A stretch of DNA of 64,000 nucleotides from Maylandia zebra (taxonomy: Eukaryota; Chordata; Actinopteri; Cichliformes; Cichlidae): the NCBI RefSeq assembly GCF_041146795.1, contig NC_135187.1, positions 35,897,056 through 35,961,055 of the forward strand, written 5' to 3'. Position numbers and translations under genes: made by a program. Under the pieces are notes generated by a model that had not been told where the DNA came from, ran no database searches, and saw only the letters and a list, made by a program, of their open reading frames with translations. Positions within the stretch are counted from its first letter, which is position 1. The number at the start of each line of letters is the position of its first letter. This document shows, piece by piece, positions 34,929 to 45,867 of this stretch.

Positions 34929-36229
34929 GGTCTACAGCACATTAGTCCTCAAGCACGACTTACCGAGTTGGACTGAAGCGTCGTCTGCGACACCTGCAGG
35001 GAAACGGTACAGTTTCTCGTTTTAACAAGTTTTCAAACTGAAATTTCAGGTCAGTTTACAGAACACGCGAGGTCACCAACAGATGTTAGTCCTCATTAGT
35101 AACACTGCTGCGGAAAGTCTGCAGCAGTGGGTTGCAAGAGAATATATTGCTCTTTGCACTGCATAAGCTTTATGGCCCACTTGACAGAACCAGAGCTCAT
35201 ACTGTGCTAATCAACAGTCATGCGTGAAAGTAGTGTGTCATATTCATTTTGGTGCTTCACCACTGCTAAAGCAGGTTTTTGTTTTTTTAAAACACAGGAA
35301 GAAATGGATATTTAGCTGAGGCACCACAGCCAAGCAGATTATGGTTGGACTCTAAAGCCCATTTCTGTTGTTGAAGTGAAAACATCCACTGTTTATCTTC
35401 TGCTTTGTTGCTTGGATTAACAAATCTTTAATAGTGCTTTAGCTGAGGCTGACCCATGAGCCTTGCAACCAGACAAAAATCAGCCATTACAGTACAGTTT
35501 TGTTGAAACAAACATTAAATACAACTGACCACATGCACCATCGCAGCAGCAAGAACTGTAGAGCCACTGCTCCCCATCACATCCTGCAAAACGAGAAGTT
35601 TGTGTTAAATGGGAGGAGATGCAAACTTGTATGTCGAGTGTGTCAGGGCTCATTGTCACCACTAAGCAACCAATGATGCAGAGGTGAAAGCAAAACCTGA
35701 TGTTCTATAGCCACTGTAGCCCAGGGATTAGTCCACAGTGCAGGAAAACCCCAGCAGGTGATTGCACTGTGGCATTGTGGGCAGATACCATATAAAAATA
35801 TGCATACGATTCAGTTCATAACACCCAAGCTGCATTCTTTCAAACGGCAAGAGGTGCACTGCTCTTAATACTCTGGTTTCTTAATTAACAGCACCGTCTC
35901 CATGGTAATACAAGCTTAGATATATCACTAAGGCAGGCTTGCCTTGTTAACACTTGCTATGATAATAAGGCATCGATGTACAATAGTTTTTGACTACAGG
36001 TTACCAGAAACAGTCTTGTCTCTACATTTATACGTTGCACTTCTGGAAACTTCTAAAGGACGGCTTTCACACTCATTTTACGTCGTGGGCCACATGCAGC
36101 CCACGTTGGTCTTCACAGGCCTTTTAGAGGACTTAATACAGACATTCAATTATTTCCAAGACCCTGACTGCGCGTCGTTGGAAGCTGATGACGTTTGAGC
36201 CTGCCGAATTTTGATTGGTTGACAAGTGA

Positions 36230-36660
36230 GCCGGAACAGAGCACGGAGCGATAGCAGAGCTCAGAGTACGAAAGAACCACGAAAAAACCCAGAGCGCAAA
36301 ATATAAAGCAGGAAAAGCACAGACAGCGGCTGCAGCGACGCTTTTCATCATTTTAACTCTTTGTTTCACCTCAGCTTTTCTATTACAGCTTCGCTCTGTC
36401 GCGGCTGGCTCACAGACACGCTGTAACACATCCGGCACACTGCCTCCCTCCGACAACAGCGCGCACTGCAGGCTGACGGACAGGCCTCGGAGTGGAGCGG
36501 GCAGCAGAAGTGCCCTCTCTGCTCGGCCAGATATTCCTCGGGCACCCCACACTAACATACACGCCGGCCACGGCGCCTTCCACGTGCGTAGGTCGGGTCG
36601 TACTCCCCGCAGAAAGCTAACCAGGCCCTCCGGGAGTCCCGAAGTTAACACCCTGTGTTA
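36230..36660. other. GC- and CpG-richer block inside the unnamed unit
   Basis: It is clearly richer in GC than its surroundings. A 172-codon minus-strand frame (36651-36133) contains a hydrophobic run, but there is no family match and no initiation context. A palindrome GTTAACAC-CCT-GTGTTAAC lies near 36643-36661. It could be an intron segment, a second promoter or a decayed element. Confidence 0.3.
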
Positions 36661-37028
36661 ACACCAGGTTCGAGCAAATCACAGAGTAAGGACTGTCCTG
36701 ACTTTGTGATTCTGTGCGGTGAAACGCGATTCTAACCAGAGGAAAACCAGTCGACGGTTTATTTTTTTGTCGTTTTTAAAAATAAATTGGCGCATTGTTG
36801 GAAGCTTGTATACTAAAAAACGCGTACAGTTTTAGCGCCAAGCTAGATGTTAGCTATGTTCACAGAGGTTTAAGAGCATCGCATTTAAGTTTTAAATAAT
36901 AAAACGTATGCAACCACATATCTATATACACACAGAGGACATAACTAACCAACACGCTCAGTTCGGCTTACCTCTCGTCCTCGCATGACGGACCGCAGAG
37001 AAAGGAACTCGAGACCCGGCGCAAAGCC

Positions 37029-37050
37029 CTTTATAGGAAGTGTTACGTCA
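37029..37050 (-). promoter_or_regulatory. TATA box plus CRE-like site of the unnamed unit
   Basis: On the minus strand TGACGTAA (37050-37043) is followed by an ETS-like ACTTCC and TATAAAG (37035-37029). A pyrimidine-rich start is found about 30 bases further on. The spacing is that of a strong RNA polymerase II core promoter pointing left. Confidence 0.6.
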
Positions 37051-37159
37051 CTCGAAACCGGTTTTCGACACCTACTCACGCGACGCTGCAGATCCGATGC
37101 TAAGCAAATACAGTTCCAGCGTCGCTGATAGCAAGAGCCCATACTATTAATGTACAAAG

Positions 37160-37980
37160 CAGCTGTGTTTATCGCGAGTGTTCTTGTTTGTATAAATTGG
37201 TGTCACAATAGCAAATAGCCTTCCTGCAAAGTTTCTAGTGTTTGTGTCTCCACAGGATGCTCCTTTGTGTCTGCCATCACTCACTGCGTTCTACATACGT
37301 CACGCGTCAGCTCAGCCTCATTCATTTGAGGGCTTGGCAACAAAATATGCAAGACACGTGACAAGTGCTTTTAGCACAGAGACGTCCACTTTCGGATGAA
37401 ACAGCAACAGTACTAAATGCAAATTTAAATACTGATCGCATTATGCAACCATCTGATACCAATGTGGTATCAGCATTATCAATCTTTGGATTGATCCGGT
37501 GTTCTGGTAATCCATCCTACCCGTTGTTTCTGCGCATGCGCACAACACGAAATTCAGTGGCAAAATTGTCCTACCTTTATGAATATTAGCTAGAAAAATA
37601 CTCTGACGGGTAAAATTAAGTGCCAAACCATGCTACCTTTGTGAATGTTACCTACAAGCATACTTTAACGGGTCTGTTTAACCTTTTGTGTTGACACACG
37701 AACGATTTCTAAACAAAACAGGAACTACATTAAAATTCATCGCAGAAAATTAACCAAACACAGCTGAACAATGAAGAAATAAGATTCTAAAATCCAATCA
37801 AGTCACAACAAACTATTCAGATCAAAGACTGCACCCAAGTACAAGCTGAGAGAAATGCTGAGCCTCCAAACTCCAGAAACTCACTGTAGTTTTCTTTTTA
37901 CAAAAAAAAGTCAAAGAGGGCAAAGTGAAAGACTTGGGAATAATTCAGTTTCATTAAAAAAACAAACAAGGTTTTTCCAA
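37160..37980. other. intergenic spacer between the unnamed unit and chtop
   Basis: AT-rich, no exon recognised. It runs from the promoter of the unnamed unit to the proposed chtop poly(A) site. Confidence 0.5.
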
Positions 37981-37986
37981 AAGTTG

Positions 37987-38700
37987 TTTATTTTTTGTGG
38001 CACTAAGTCCTCTGACTTCATTAGATACCCCACAGACTCATGAGAACTATTCTGTTGGTGCAACAAAGCCATCTTCGGCCCAAAATGAACATGGCATCCT
38101 CAAAGTTACTTTGTGAAAACAGCAGAAGTGAAAGCATCAACCCCCCCTCCTACAAAAACACCATTCAAAGACAGCCAGCTCTTGGATGTGAATGCACATT
38201 TAAAACTCAGACATTTGACACAATTAAGGAAATAGTTTCCACTTTAATTCAAATTTCACCTAGAACATTTCACTGTAAGCAAACGGCAAACAAAGTGATG
38301 CTTAAAACTTCTGAATTCCCACGATTCGAGCAGGCAAATGTTTAAAAGAAAAGCACATTTAAAAACTGCTTTCAACAAATGTAAAATTTTGACAGTTTGT
38401 CCCTTTGGAGAAAAAAAAATAAATAAAAAAAATGACAACGGAAAAAACCCGTCTTGGACACAGAAGTCTAGAAACAGCAGGGTTTGTTAATGCATAAGAA
38501 GTCCCTCCAGGATTAAAAGGGCTCTGAACGAGCGGGTCGATGCACAACCGAGCAGTGACCCACACAATATTGTTTAGACCGCTACTGGGTGCCACCTAAA
38601 GTGTCATCACTTTCAGCTAAATTAACAATCATTTCTCAGCACATCAACACTACACTGTTCGTCCAACTTCAGCGCCTCTGTGTGCTCAGTCCACAGTCCT
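37987..38700 (-). other. chtop: chtop 3' UTR
   Basis: The minus-strand sequence after the stop runs through AT-rich DNA to AATAAA (complement of 37987-37992), giving a UTR of roughly 0.7 kb. Confidence 0.55.
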
Positions 38701-41700
38701 TTACTCCATAGAGTCGGGGTCTGCCTGGGCCATGTAGGCATCCAGTTCTGCGTCCAAATGTCCCTTAGTCTTTGACATGTAGGCATCCAGCTGGTTGTCC
38801 AGCTGCTCGCGAGTAACAGCCGGTCTACCGACACCTCGGCCACGTCCACGTCGCCCAGCAAAACCGCCACGTCCACGCAGCCCCCCGCGACCTGTCAAGC
38901 AACACAGAGCAGAAATCTTCAGGAGTTTGTTCAACTGAAGAGCAAATGTTTTGTTGGCTCTGAATTTAAAGTCCCCCTCACAAAGTCTTCAATAATCTTA
39001 TCTTAGAGCCCTCAAAGAACCGCATCACCCCAACAGAGCACCTCGCTCCCAATCTGCTGCTTCACTTGTAGCTCATCAGATAATTGAAGTTTAAATGGGA
39101 GGCAGAGCCTTCAGCTTCTGTGGAAGAGCTCCCAGTCTGGATCCAGGAGACAGACACCCTCTGTCCTTTTTAAGATTAGGCTCAAACCTTTCCTTTTTAA
39201 TAAAGCATATAGTTAAGGCTGGATCAGGTGACCCTGAATCCTTCCTTAGTTACTCTACAATAGGCCTAGGCTGCCAGGAGCTTCCCATGATGCACTTTAT
39301 GCACCTTTATCCAGCTACAGCATTTACCCCACTCTACATTTAGGCATTAGTTATCACTTTTTGTTGTCCTGTGTCAGCGTCTCTACCGTAACATGAAGCA
39401 CTTTGAGGCGAGCGCTGCTGTGACTTGCACTGTATGAATAAAACAGTTTTGAATAGATATTAAAAAATGACAGTTCACTGGTGCTACACAAATAAGCTGA
39501 ATTAAATAACAATAAGCCCCTGACCTCTGGGCATTCCTCGAGCTGCTCCTCGGGACAGTGCTCCTCCTCTTCCAACACCTGCACCACGCTGGCGGCCTCC
39601 TCTACGCATTGCCATACGACCGGCAGAACCACGGCCTCGCATGGGCCCACCTGTAGAACCTCGCTTCCCTGTGTAATGCAAAGCCAACACTCAGTAGGAG
39701 CACGAAGCAAGACTTAAAAACGAAGCGACAGTCAAACCAACGTTTCTGAAAGCATTTCACTAGTCCCACATGGCATTAAGGTTGGCGGCCCGTCTCCTGC
39801 AGACATCCCAGGTACCAGTTGCCTAGGTAATTCTCTAATGCATTCAATGCTAGGCTACATGTCAATCAATGGCACCCTGCGCACTCATTGGTAGTCGCTT
39901 GCATGGACGTTGAGATGAGAGATAAGATCCTGGGTCCCACCTGCCAAATGTGTTTCACCATCTACAGTCTCCTGCAAATCACTTCCAGTATGTACACAGC
40001 TTAAAGGATGCCATTAGAATCCAGGCAGACACTGAAGTTTGTTGATACATACCTCTCAGGGACAGAGCTCCCCTCATTATGCCTCCTCTGCCTCGTCCCC
40101 GAAGACCTCCTCTGTTCATCCCGCGCATTCCTCCTCTGCCTCCAGGAGGTCCTCCACGCATCAGAGCCCCAACAGGCCGACCCAGCCGGGCTTGGATGTT
40201 GCTCTTCCCCAGTCGCTGCTTTAGGCTCTGACACATGTTAATTACAAATGCTACATTACAAAAGCAATTACGACAAAATTAAAATCAGTAAGCTGAATCC
40301 TCAGGAAATATCATCTTGCACATGGCAGTAACAGGAGCCTCGTAATGACCTGCGGCTCAGACTCACAGCAAGTCTTTACTGAACGAGGCCAGCGTGACCT
40401 ACAGGTGCTGGGCAGGCTGGATTTCACGTGCTGCCACAGAGCTGCGATGAAGGCTGCAATCATGCTGCTCTGTGTGCATGCACACGTTTCACCCAGGACT
40501 CTCACACTCTGCACAAACGCTGCAGTCGACTCCAATCACAAACGTTAACAAATAAGAAATCAAATCTAAAATGCTGTCGGTACCTTAGCTGGATTCTTCC
40601 TTTGATTTTAATTTTGAAAGAGCCAGGAACTTGTTATTATAGACTACATCATTTTAAAAGGTCTTATACTTGTACAGGAGTTGTTCCAAAATCAAAGGGC
40701 TTTGAACATTTCTGTCAAAAAGGACATTTTAACTTGGACTCTGCAGTCAGTTTAAGGTTGCCATGAAAACTGAAACAAGCCCAGGGGATGATCGTCTTCC
40801 GACCCATTTTTCAATCCCCGTTATTTGGAAAGAACATTTGGAAATCAGAGCAGCGTGTGGAGAATTAAGTCACCCGAAACGTAAAAGAAATGCCTAATTG
40901 TCAAACACTGACCAGAGCTGTGAGCAGCAGAAGCTTTTCACATTTCAAACTGGGCTGTGGCAGTCCAAGGTTTGGGGAATGGCTGGAATAATAAACCGTT
41001 TTGGCACGATCGCTTTTACGTCATTGTTAATATAAAAATGGAAAAATCCAGGTGTTTTCCTATCAAACCTGATACCATCCCTCAGCATCACTGCTGACAC
41101 TGTGGTTTGATGTCTGCAGGCTCCAGGTAATCTTTTTTTTTTTTAATTTCACATCACACTTTGTCCACAGACTGACCAGGTCAGAGACCAGCTGGAGGAC
41201 TGGATGGATCCAAAATATTCAAGATGACAGATTCTGACTGGACCATAGATGCAGTTCAGCTTCGGTTGTGCTCTTTATTTACCCACTGCTGTGGTGAACA
41301 GCAGCATCAGAGAACCACGGGTGACTGATTCCCTTCTCTACTCACACACTCAGGCCACGTCCACATGGACACAGGTGTTTTTGTAAACTGAGATTTTCCG
41401 TTTAAATAAAAAAATCCCGTCAACATTTATATGCAAAAAACAAATTGAATAGCTTTCAAAAACGACCCAAAGCAACAGGTGGCGATATAATCAGGGCTGC
41501 ACATAAGTGGTCCGCAGGTACGCATGCGCTGTCAAAATGAAAGACGCGCACCAGATAAGAAATGACAACGCACGTTTGCGTCCATATAAAAGGCTGTTTT
41601 TGTCCACTAGAGTGGGAATTTCACAGCACATTCCGCACCACATCTCTGTGCGTTCATCATTTGTTTGAAGCCAGCTCACCTCCTGCAACCACTTACGAGA

Positions 41701-43597
41701 ATACGTGTTTCTTCGGACTCCTTCTGCTATTTCTTTGGAGGTGGAGGAACATCACAGTAATTGCTTAAAGGAGCTTCTTCGACATCTTTAAGAGTTCTAA
41801 ACAAATGTCTGTCCTCCTCCAGAAAATCTTATGTACGCAAACGCACGTTGCAACTTCTTATCTGGTGCGCATCTTTTATTTTGACAGCACATGCGCACCT
41901 GCAGACCACTTATGTGCAGCCCTGTCTATAATCCTAACTGTGTAGAAATGTTAGCCAATCAGAAGTCGAGCAGCCTGGGAGGGAAAGCGTAAACAAAGAT
42001 GTCTTTCTAAACTGTATTTGTATATGAAAGCATGTAAAAGCTGCAGATTAACAGCAACAATATTTTGTCAATATTGTAGAAATTCATCGCATGGAAACAA
42101 TAACGTGTGATGCAAAAAAAAAAGGTGCACACCCTTGGCGTTGAGTCCACACATAAAGTTTTTAAAAATCTGTTTTCAGTGATGCAAAACGCCGTGCACG
42201 TGTGGATGAAAGGCCCAACGCACAGAAGAAGCTGCGTTCTCAAAAACACTCGTGTACGTGTGGACGTAGCCTTAATTCGGGTTAAACATATTCAGATGGA
42301 ACCAACAGTGCCACGGACACCAATTTCACCTGAGCGTCGCGCTCACCTGCTTGTGATTCAGAGCGGCTTGCACCGAAGGCCGGTTCTCCATCTGCTGGGC
42401 CAGCCGACGATTGCGGGCGCTAGCCAAATGCTGCTGTTGCATGGTGGCTCGAATGCTTACCGCAGTGGGTTGCTTGTTCTTCAGCATGTTAGTGAAGCTT
42501 TAGAGGTGGGAGGGAAAAAGAAGGAGGAAGTAAAAGAAGGGGACAGGGGATATACAGAGGAGGAGGAAGCAGGGTTCCACATCATGTCATTTCTCATATG
42601 GACGATCGTGGCAGCTCTTTAGTCATGTTAGACTTTGTTCCACTTGTTGGCACTTATTTTCTCTCTCAATCATATGATATTCCAGAGTTACTTACACTTG
42701 ACTTTAGCCTGTGTTGTAAAATTAACACAAGGAGAAAAAACAGTTGAAAGCAGACTTCAGGACAGAAGGAGAGAGAAAGTTTCAGAAGAAGAGCCACAAT
42801 TGCCACTTACGAGCCTCCAGCTGACACTGCAGGGATGTCATCATGTCGCAGCAGCAGAGGCCAGGGCATGAGGTGTGCTTTGGCACCCAGCCACTTACAG
42901 GATGGACCGTGACTTTATTTAAACCACCAAGTGGTCAGGAACTAGGGAACTGGGGGGAAGGGGTAGTCCCTTGTCACGTCCAAGCTAGGACTGAGTACTC
43001 TGAGCAGGGAAAGGAGAAAGAAGAAGAAGAAAGATGATAGAACACGAGGAGATAAAAAGCTTCACTTTTACTGGTCTGAGAGAGAAAAAGATGAGAGGCA
43101 GAAAAGACGAGATGCCCCATCTCACTGACTTAGCTTTAGCCCTCCTGTCCCATTTAATGGTGTATACATGACGTATACAGTGCTGTTTAAACAGGGAGCC
43201 AGCGTGCCGAGGCATTTACAGGATGGTGGTCTGGTTCTGCGTATGCTTTACCAACCACGACCGCTACAGTCACCCCTCGTCTACATGTGCGTGCTGCTCA
43301 CACAAAACATTTGGCCTGGGCAAGCCCCTCCTGCCCCACACTTCATTTACATGTAACACAAACAAGGACAAGGCCAAGAGAGTTGAATGAGCAGCGCACA
43401 CACGGGAACAGCCAGAGCTGCATCCATATCAGGTTTGGTCCCAACAGTAGGTTCCGCAGAGAGTATCAGAACCTGCACAAGCCAAGGCTGGCAGCAGGTG
43501 ACTAATTTCTGACAGGGTGCGTAGCCTCTCACCGCTCATTTAGGGACACTTTGGTGGTGCTTTTCAGGACAACTTTTTGGGAGGCAGCCGCACTCAT
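38701..43597 (-). CDS. chtop: chromatin target of PRMT1 (CHTOP/FOP)
   Basis: Five coding exons on the minus strand: 43597-43533, 42497-42347, 40227-40053, 39668-39525 and 38891-38701. The phases join and give 241 residues (human CHTOP 248). The N-terminus [20 protein letters not shown] is followed by [19 protein letters not shown] and [18 protein letters not shown], all close to human. The centre is an Arg/Gly domain ([19 protein letters not shown]) that PRMT1 and PRMT5 methylate in this family. The C-terminus has the duplicated [18 protein letters not shown] helices characteristic of the CHTOP/FOP family. CHTOP works with the TREX mRNA-export complex (ALYREF, UAP56) and binds 5hmC-bearing chromatin with the methylosome. 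A non-coding first exon probably ends at 44116 before GTAAGTATG, joined to an acceptor at 43623. Confidence 0.96.
39085..39430 (+). mobile_element. LINE 3' region fragment in chtop intron
   Basis: AGATTAGGCTCAAACCTTTC, TAAGGCTGGATCAGGTGACC and TTCCCATGATGCACTTTATG form a block found in the 3' part of an abundant teleost non-LTR family, here on the plus strand and antisense to chtop. The right end reads GCACTGTATGAATAAAA. Confidence 0.6.
41352..42272. mobile_element. inverted-repeat DNA transposon in chtop intron, interrupted by a second element
   Basis: The left end AGGCCACGTCCACATGGACA and the inverted right end AGGCTACGTCCACACGTACA match at most positions, followed by similar GTGTTTTTG blocks. 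No transposase is visible. I found no clear target duplication, so the superfamily is uncertain. A 433-base hAT-like element lies inside at 41492-41924. Confidence 0.6.
41492..41924. mobile_element. hAT-like MITE nested in a larger inverted-repeat element
   Basis: Both ends read CAGGGCTGCACATAAGTGGT (right end inverted). Similarity continues for about 85 bases through CTGTCAAAAT, GCGCACCAGATAAGAA and CGTTTGCGT. The 8-base flanks GATATAAT and TCTATAAT (41925-41932) agree at 6 of 8, as for an aged hAT target duplication. No transposase frame is present. Confidence 0.75.
42498..43532 (-). other. chtop: chtop intron between first and second coding exons
   Basis: About 1 kb containing a purine-rich stretch at 42507-42575 and 43005-43060. 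No gene or named repeat was recognised. Confidence 0.5.
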
Positions 43598-44116
43598 TTT
43601 GAAAGACTTTGATTGTAGAGTCCTGGAAACAGAAAAGAGAATGTGTTTCACCTCCCTCTCTTTTACACATAATGTACGCACTACTACTAGAAGTTAAATT
43701 ACCACTTTTAAGTCACTGTTGCAAGGAATTTGCTGTAATTAACATCAGCTGTTACACACGTGTTTAACAGAGAGGACTACACACAGTGTCACACAAATCC
43801 TCCCTGTAGGAGTAACCCACGACCCCCTCCCACCCAAGCTACACTTCAGACCACCGCCAGTTTGGTTGACTTAGCAAAGTTTTCAACTTCTTTAAACTCT
43901 TTTCTGTGTCACCAGCAACAAAAGGGATCGATTCTTTAAGAGAACGTTTTAATTTTAACCCAATTGTCGATCACGTCCGGTGGAAAAATTAAATGTTTAG
44001 CGAGCGTCCATCCGGTTATAACAAACTGCAGAGACAAGAACACGGAGTAACGATTCCGCCTCGTCTTCGCTAGCATGTCGTTTATCGACGAACAACAACT
44101 TCGTCTCATACTTACA

Positions 44117-44449
44117 GCGGATTCTGCGTTGGTAGAGAAATGCCTCAAAGCTAGCTAAGGTTAGCTTTAGCAGCACGGCGGCTTCGTATAGGTGTCCGTG
44201 TATCCTGTTTAAATACAACTGACCATATACAGCTCCCCACGCACGCGCGGTTTGAAACAGCGCTTAGGTAAGCGACCCTATATCAAACTCTCCCAGGAAT
44301 ATTGTAATAACGCGGAAATCGAGACTCCTTCGCGATCCGAAAGCCTAAAATGGTGCTCCTGGCTACTGATGGGAAGAAAATGGAGAGGTTCTTGTGACGC
44401 TGACGTCACGAGGGCACGACTTCCTGTCCGCTCGCGCTGGTTCAGTAAA
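44117..44449. promoter_or_regulatory. shared divergent promoter of chtop and snapin
   Basis: The likely chtop first exon (ending at 44116 on the minus strand) and the snapin start codon face away from each other within about 330 bases. The interval is CpG-containing and holds CACGCACGCGCGG (NRF1-like, about 44236-44249), a perfect CRE TGACGTCA at 44401-44408 and an ETS-like ACTTCCTG at about 44419. There is no TATA box on the snapin side. Confidence 0.6.
44401..44408. promoter_or_regulatory. snapin: palindromic CRE upstream of snapin
   Basis: TGACGTCA is a perfect 8-base CREB/ATF site, 42 bases before the snapin ATG, inside the divergent promoter shared with chtop. Confidence 0.65.
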
Positions 44450-45308
44450 ATGGCAGCTACAGCTTTAGTCGAAGGTTCTTCTGGTAACGATGCTGTTGCC
44501 GAGGGTTTGCTCGACCTCCTGAGACCAGCGATACAGCAGCTCGACCTGCATGTGAACTCGGTCAGGTAACTCGCGTCCTCGTTAGATTAGACCGCGCCAG
44601 CTTGTTGACAGTCAGCTGACTTTCCCCGTCAGACTGATTGTTTTGTTGTTCAGTTGTCTCTGGACTCACGTGACTCACGTTTCTTTACAGAAAAAGCCAA
44701 GTGGAATTAAGAGAACATATAGACGGTCTGGCCACAGGTAAGGTCCTGCTTCAAATATAGCATCAGCTATAAAAGATTCATAAATAACGTGCTGTGTGCG
44801 GTTTTTCAGAGTTATGCAGGATAAACGAACATCAGAAGGTGGCTCTGGACCTGGACCCATATGTAAAGAAGTTGCTGAATGCGAGGCGTAGAGTTGTGCT
44901 AGTAAACAACATCCTGCAGAACGCTCAGGTCAGTGACCAGTCTGTAGCTGATCTTCTTCTGTATCACGCTCTGCCCGTCAGCATGCCTACGATCAGCCTT
45001 CGTCACATCAGACATTAGGCAGGAAATTAGTATAATGTAATATTGGGCCCCTGTAAGGGAGGTATACTACAAATACTGTATGACGAGACTTGTAATTCCG
45101 ATTTCCATGGCGACCACAGATATACTAACTATTCAAGTTACCTGAAAATGGTGTGAAAACGATATAGAAACATTACACAACCTGAGCTTTCTTTGTCCAG
45201 GAACGTCTGAGGCGGCTCAACCACAACGTGGCCAAAGAGACGGCGCGGAGGAAGACGATACTGGAGACATCGGGCGTCTTCGCTTCCCGCTCACCTAGTA
45301 AACCATGA
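44450..45308 (+). CDS. snapin: SNAP-associated protein, BLOC-1 subunit
   Basis: Four exons: 44450-44565, 44691-44737, 44810-44928 and 45201-45308, with matching phases, encoding 129 residues (human 136). The conserved core CRINEHQKVALDLDPYVKKL and NARRRVVLVNNILQNAQ, then ERLRRLNHNVAKETARR, is almost identical to human SNAPIN. The shorter N-terminus is the variable part. The protein is a coiled-coil subunit of BLOC-1/BORC. It binds SNAP-25 and links endosome and lysosome vesicles to dynein and the fusion machinery. The start ATG in AGTAAAATGG has a purine at -3. Head-to-head with chtop. AATAAA at 45568-45573 is a likely poly(A) signal. Confidence 0.97.
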
Positions 45309-45567
45309 ACCTCACCTTGAACCTCCTGCTCCACACAGTAAATACTGTGAGCTATTTTGATCAGCAGGAACGGTTGATTGTGATTATAGGAAGCTAAAAA
45401 CCAGGAGGGGCCGGTCTTCCTTTGACATTTGCTTGTCTTTTTGTTTAATACCTCGCTGATGTTCTGCTTTTGTCACAGTGAAAAAGCTGCTGTCTGCTTA
45501 CCATTTGGCAACTTCAGAGTACGGGCTTGCACAGTGGAGATATTTATGTAATAATTCTAATGCACTC

Positions 45568-45573
45568 AATAAA
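45568..45573 (+). terminator. snapin: snapin poly(A) signal
   Basis: AATAAA about 260 bases after the stop codon, just before the first base of the Tc1 relic block. No other signal occurs in between. Confidence 0.65.
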
Positions 45574-45582
45574 TAGATACAC

Positions 45583-45865
45583 TATGTGGACAAAACTATA
45601 GGAGCCACAGCTCTTAATCTTTTGATGTTTTTATTGCCACAGGTGTGTGAAATCAATCACTGGCTTTGCAACCTGCCTCACAAACATTTGTGAAAGAATG
45701 GGTCATTCACTGTAAGGCAGTGTGGAAGTGTACAAGATGCCACTGTCGGTGAATCTTTACTCCACGATGATACACAATCAACTGGAAGTGGTATTCACTG
45801 GTGTCAAAAGTGGAAGTGTTGGAAACCCCAGTAACTCAGCAGCCCAGTGGCAGACCACAGAGTTA
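45583..45865 (+). mobile_element. truncated Tc1-type element, 5' part
   Basis: It begins CACTATGTGGACAAAACTAT, the usual left terminus of a fish Tc1 family. ACAAACATTTGTGAAAGAAT, GGTCATTCACTGTAAGGCAG, CAACTGGAAGTGGTATT and CAGTAACTCAGCAGCCCAGT follow in the order of the transposase 5' region. It stops where the next Tc1 relic starts. Confidence 0.6.
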
Positions 45866-45867
45866 GG

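Larger units (their letters stand above)
32320..37005 (-). ncRNA. unnamed spliced transcription unit with 5' TOP-like start (possible small-RNA host or short-peptide gene)
   Basis: No protein family was recognised. The support is architectural. A promoter at 37029-37050 has TATAAAG and a CRE-like TGACGTAA. About 30 bases downstream lies CCTTTCTCTGCGG, a 5' TOP-type start near 37005. The first exon would end at 36972 before GTAAGCC. Candidate internal exons with good acceptors are about 35585-35541 (acceptor CTCGTTTTGCAG, weak donor GTGCAT), 34993-34964 (30 bases, TTTCCCTGCAG and GTAAGT) and about 34271-34214 (CTTTTTCCAG and GTGAGG). A terminal exon starts at 32435 after CTTTTCCTTTCAG and has AATAAA at 32344-32339. 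The first exons keep one frame open from an ATG in exon 1, but that is weak evidence over about 50 codons. TOP promoters with tiny exons are typical of ribosomal protein and snoRNA host genes. Confidence 0.35.

Noticed and set aside
36570-36640. Possible 5S rRNA or tRNA-like block
   Set aside because: No internal control boxes in the right order and no cloverleaf could be drawn.
36133-36651. Minus-strand frame of 172 codons with a hydrophobic segment
   Set aside because: A GC-rich block readily gives long open frames. No homology is recognised and it lies inside a proposed intron.
42107-42622. Plus-strand frame of 171 codons
   Set aside because: It overlaps the chtop exon at 42347-42497 on the opposite strand and a transposon end; it is the antisense shadow of these.
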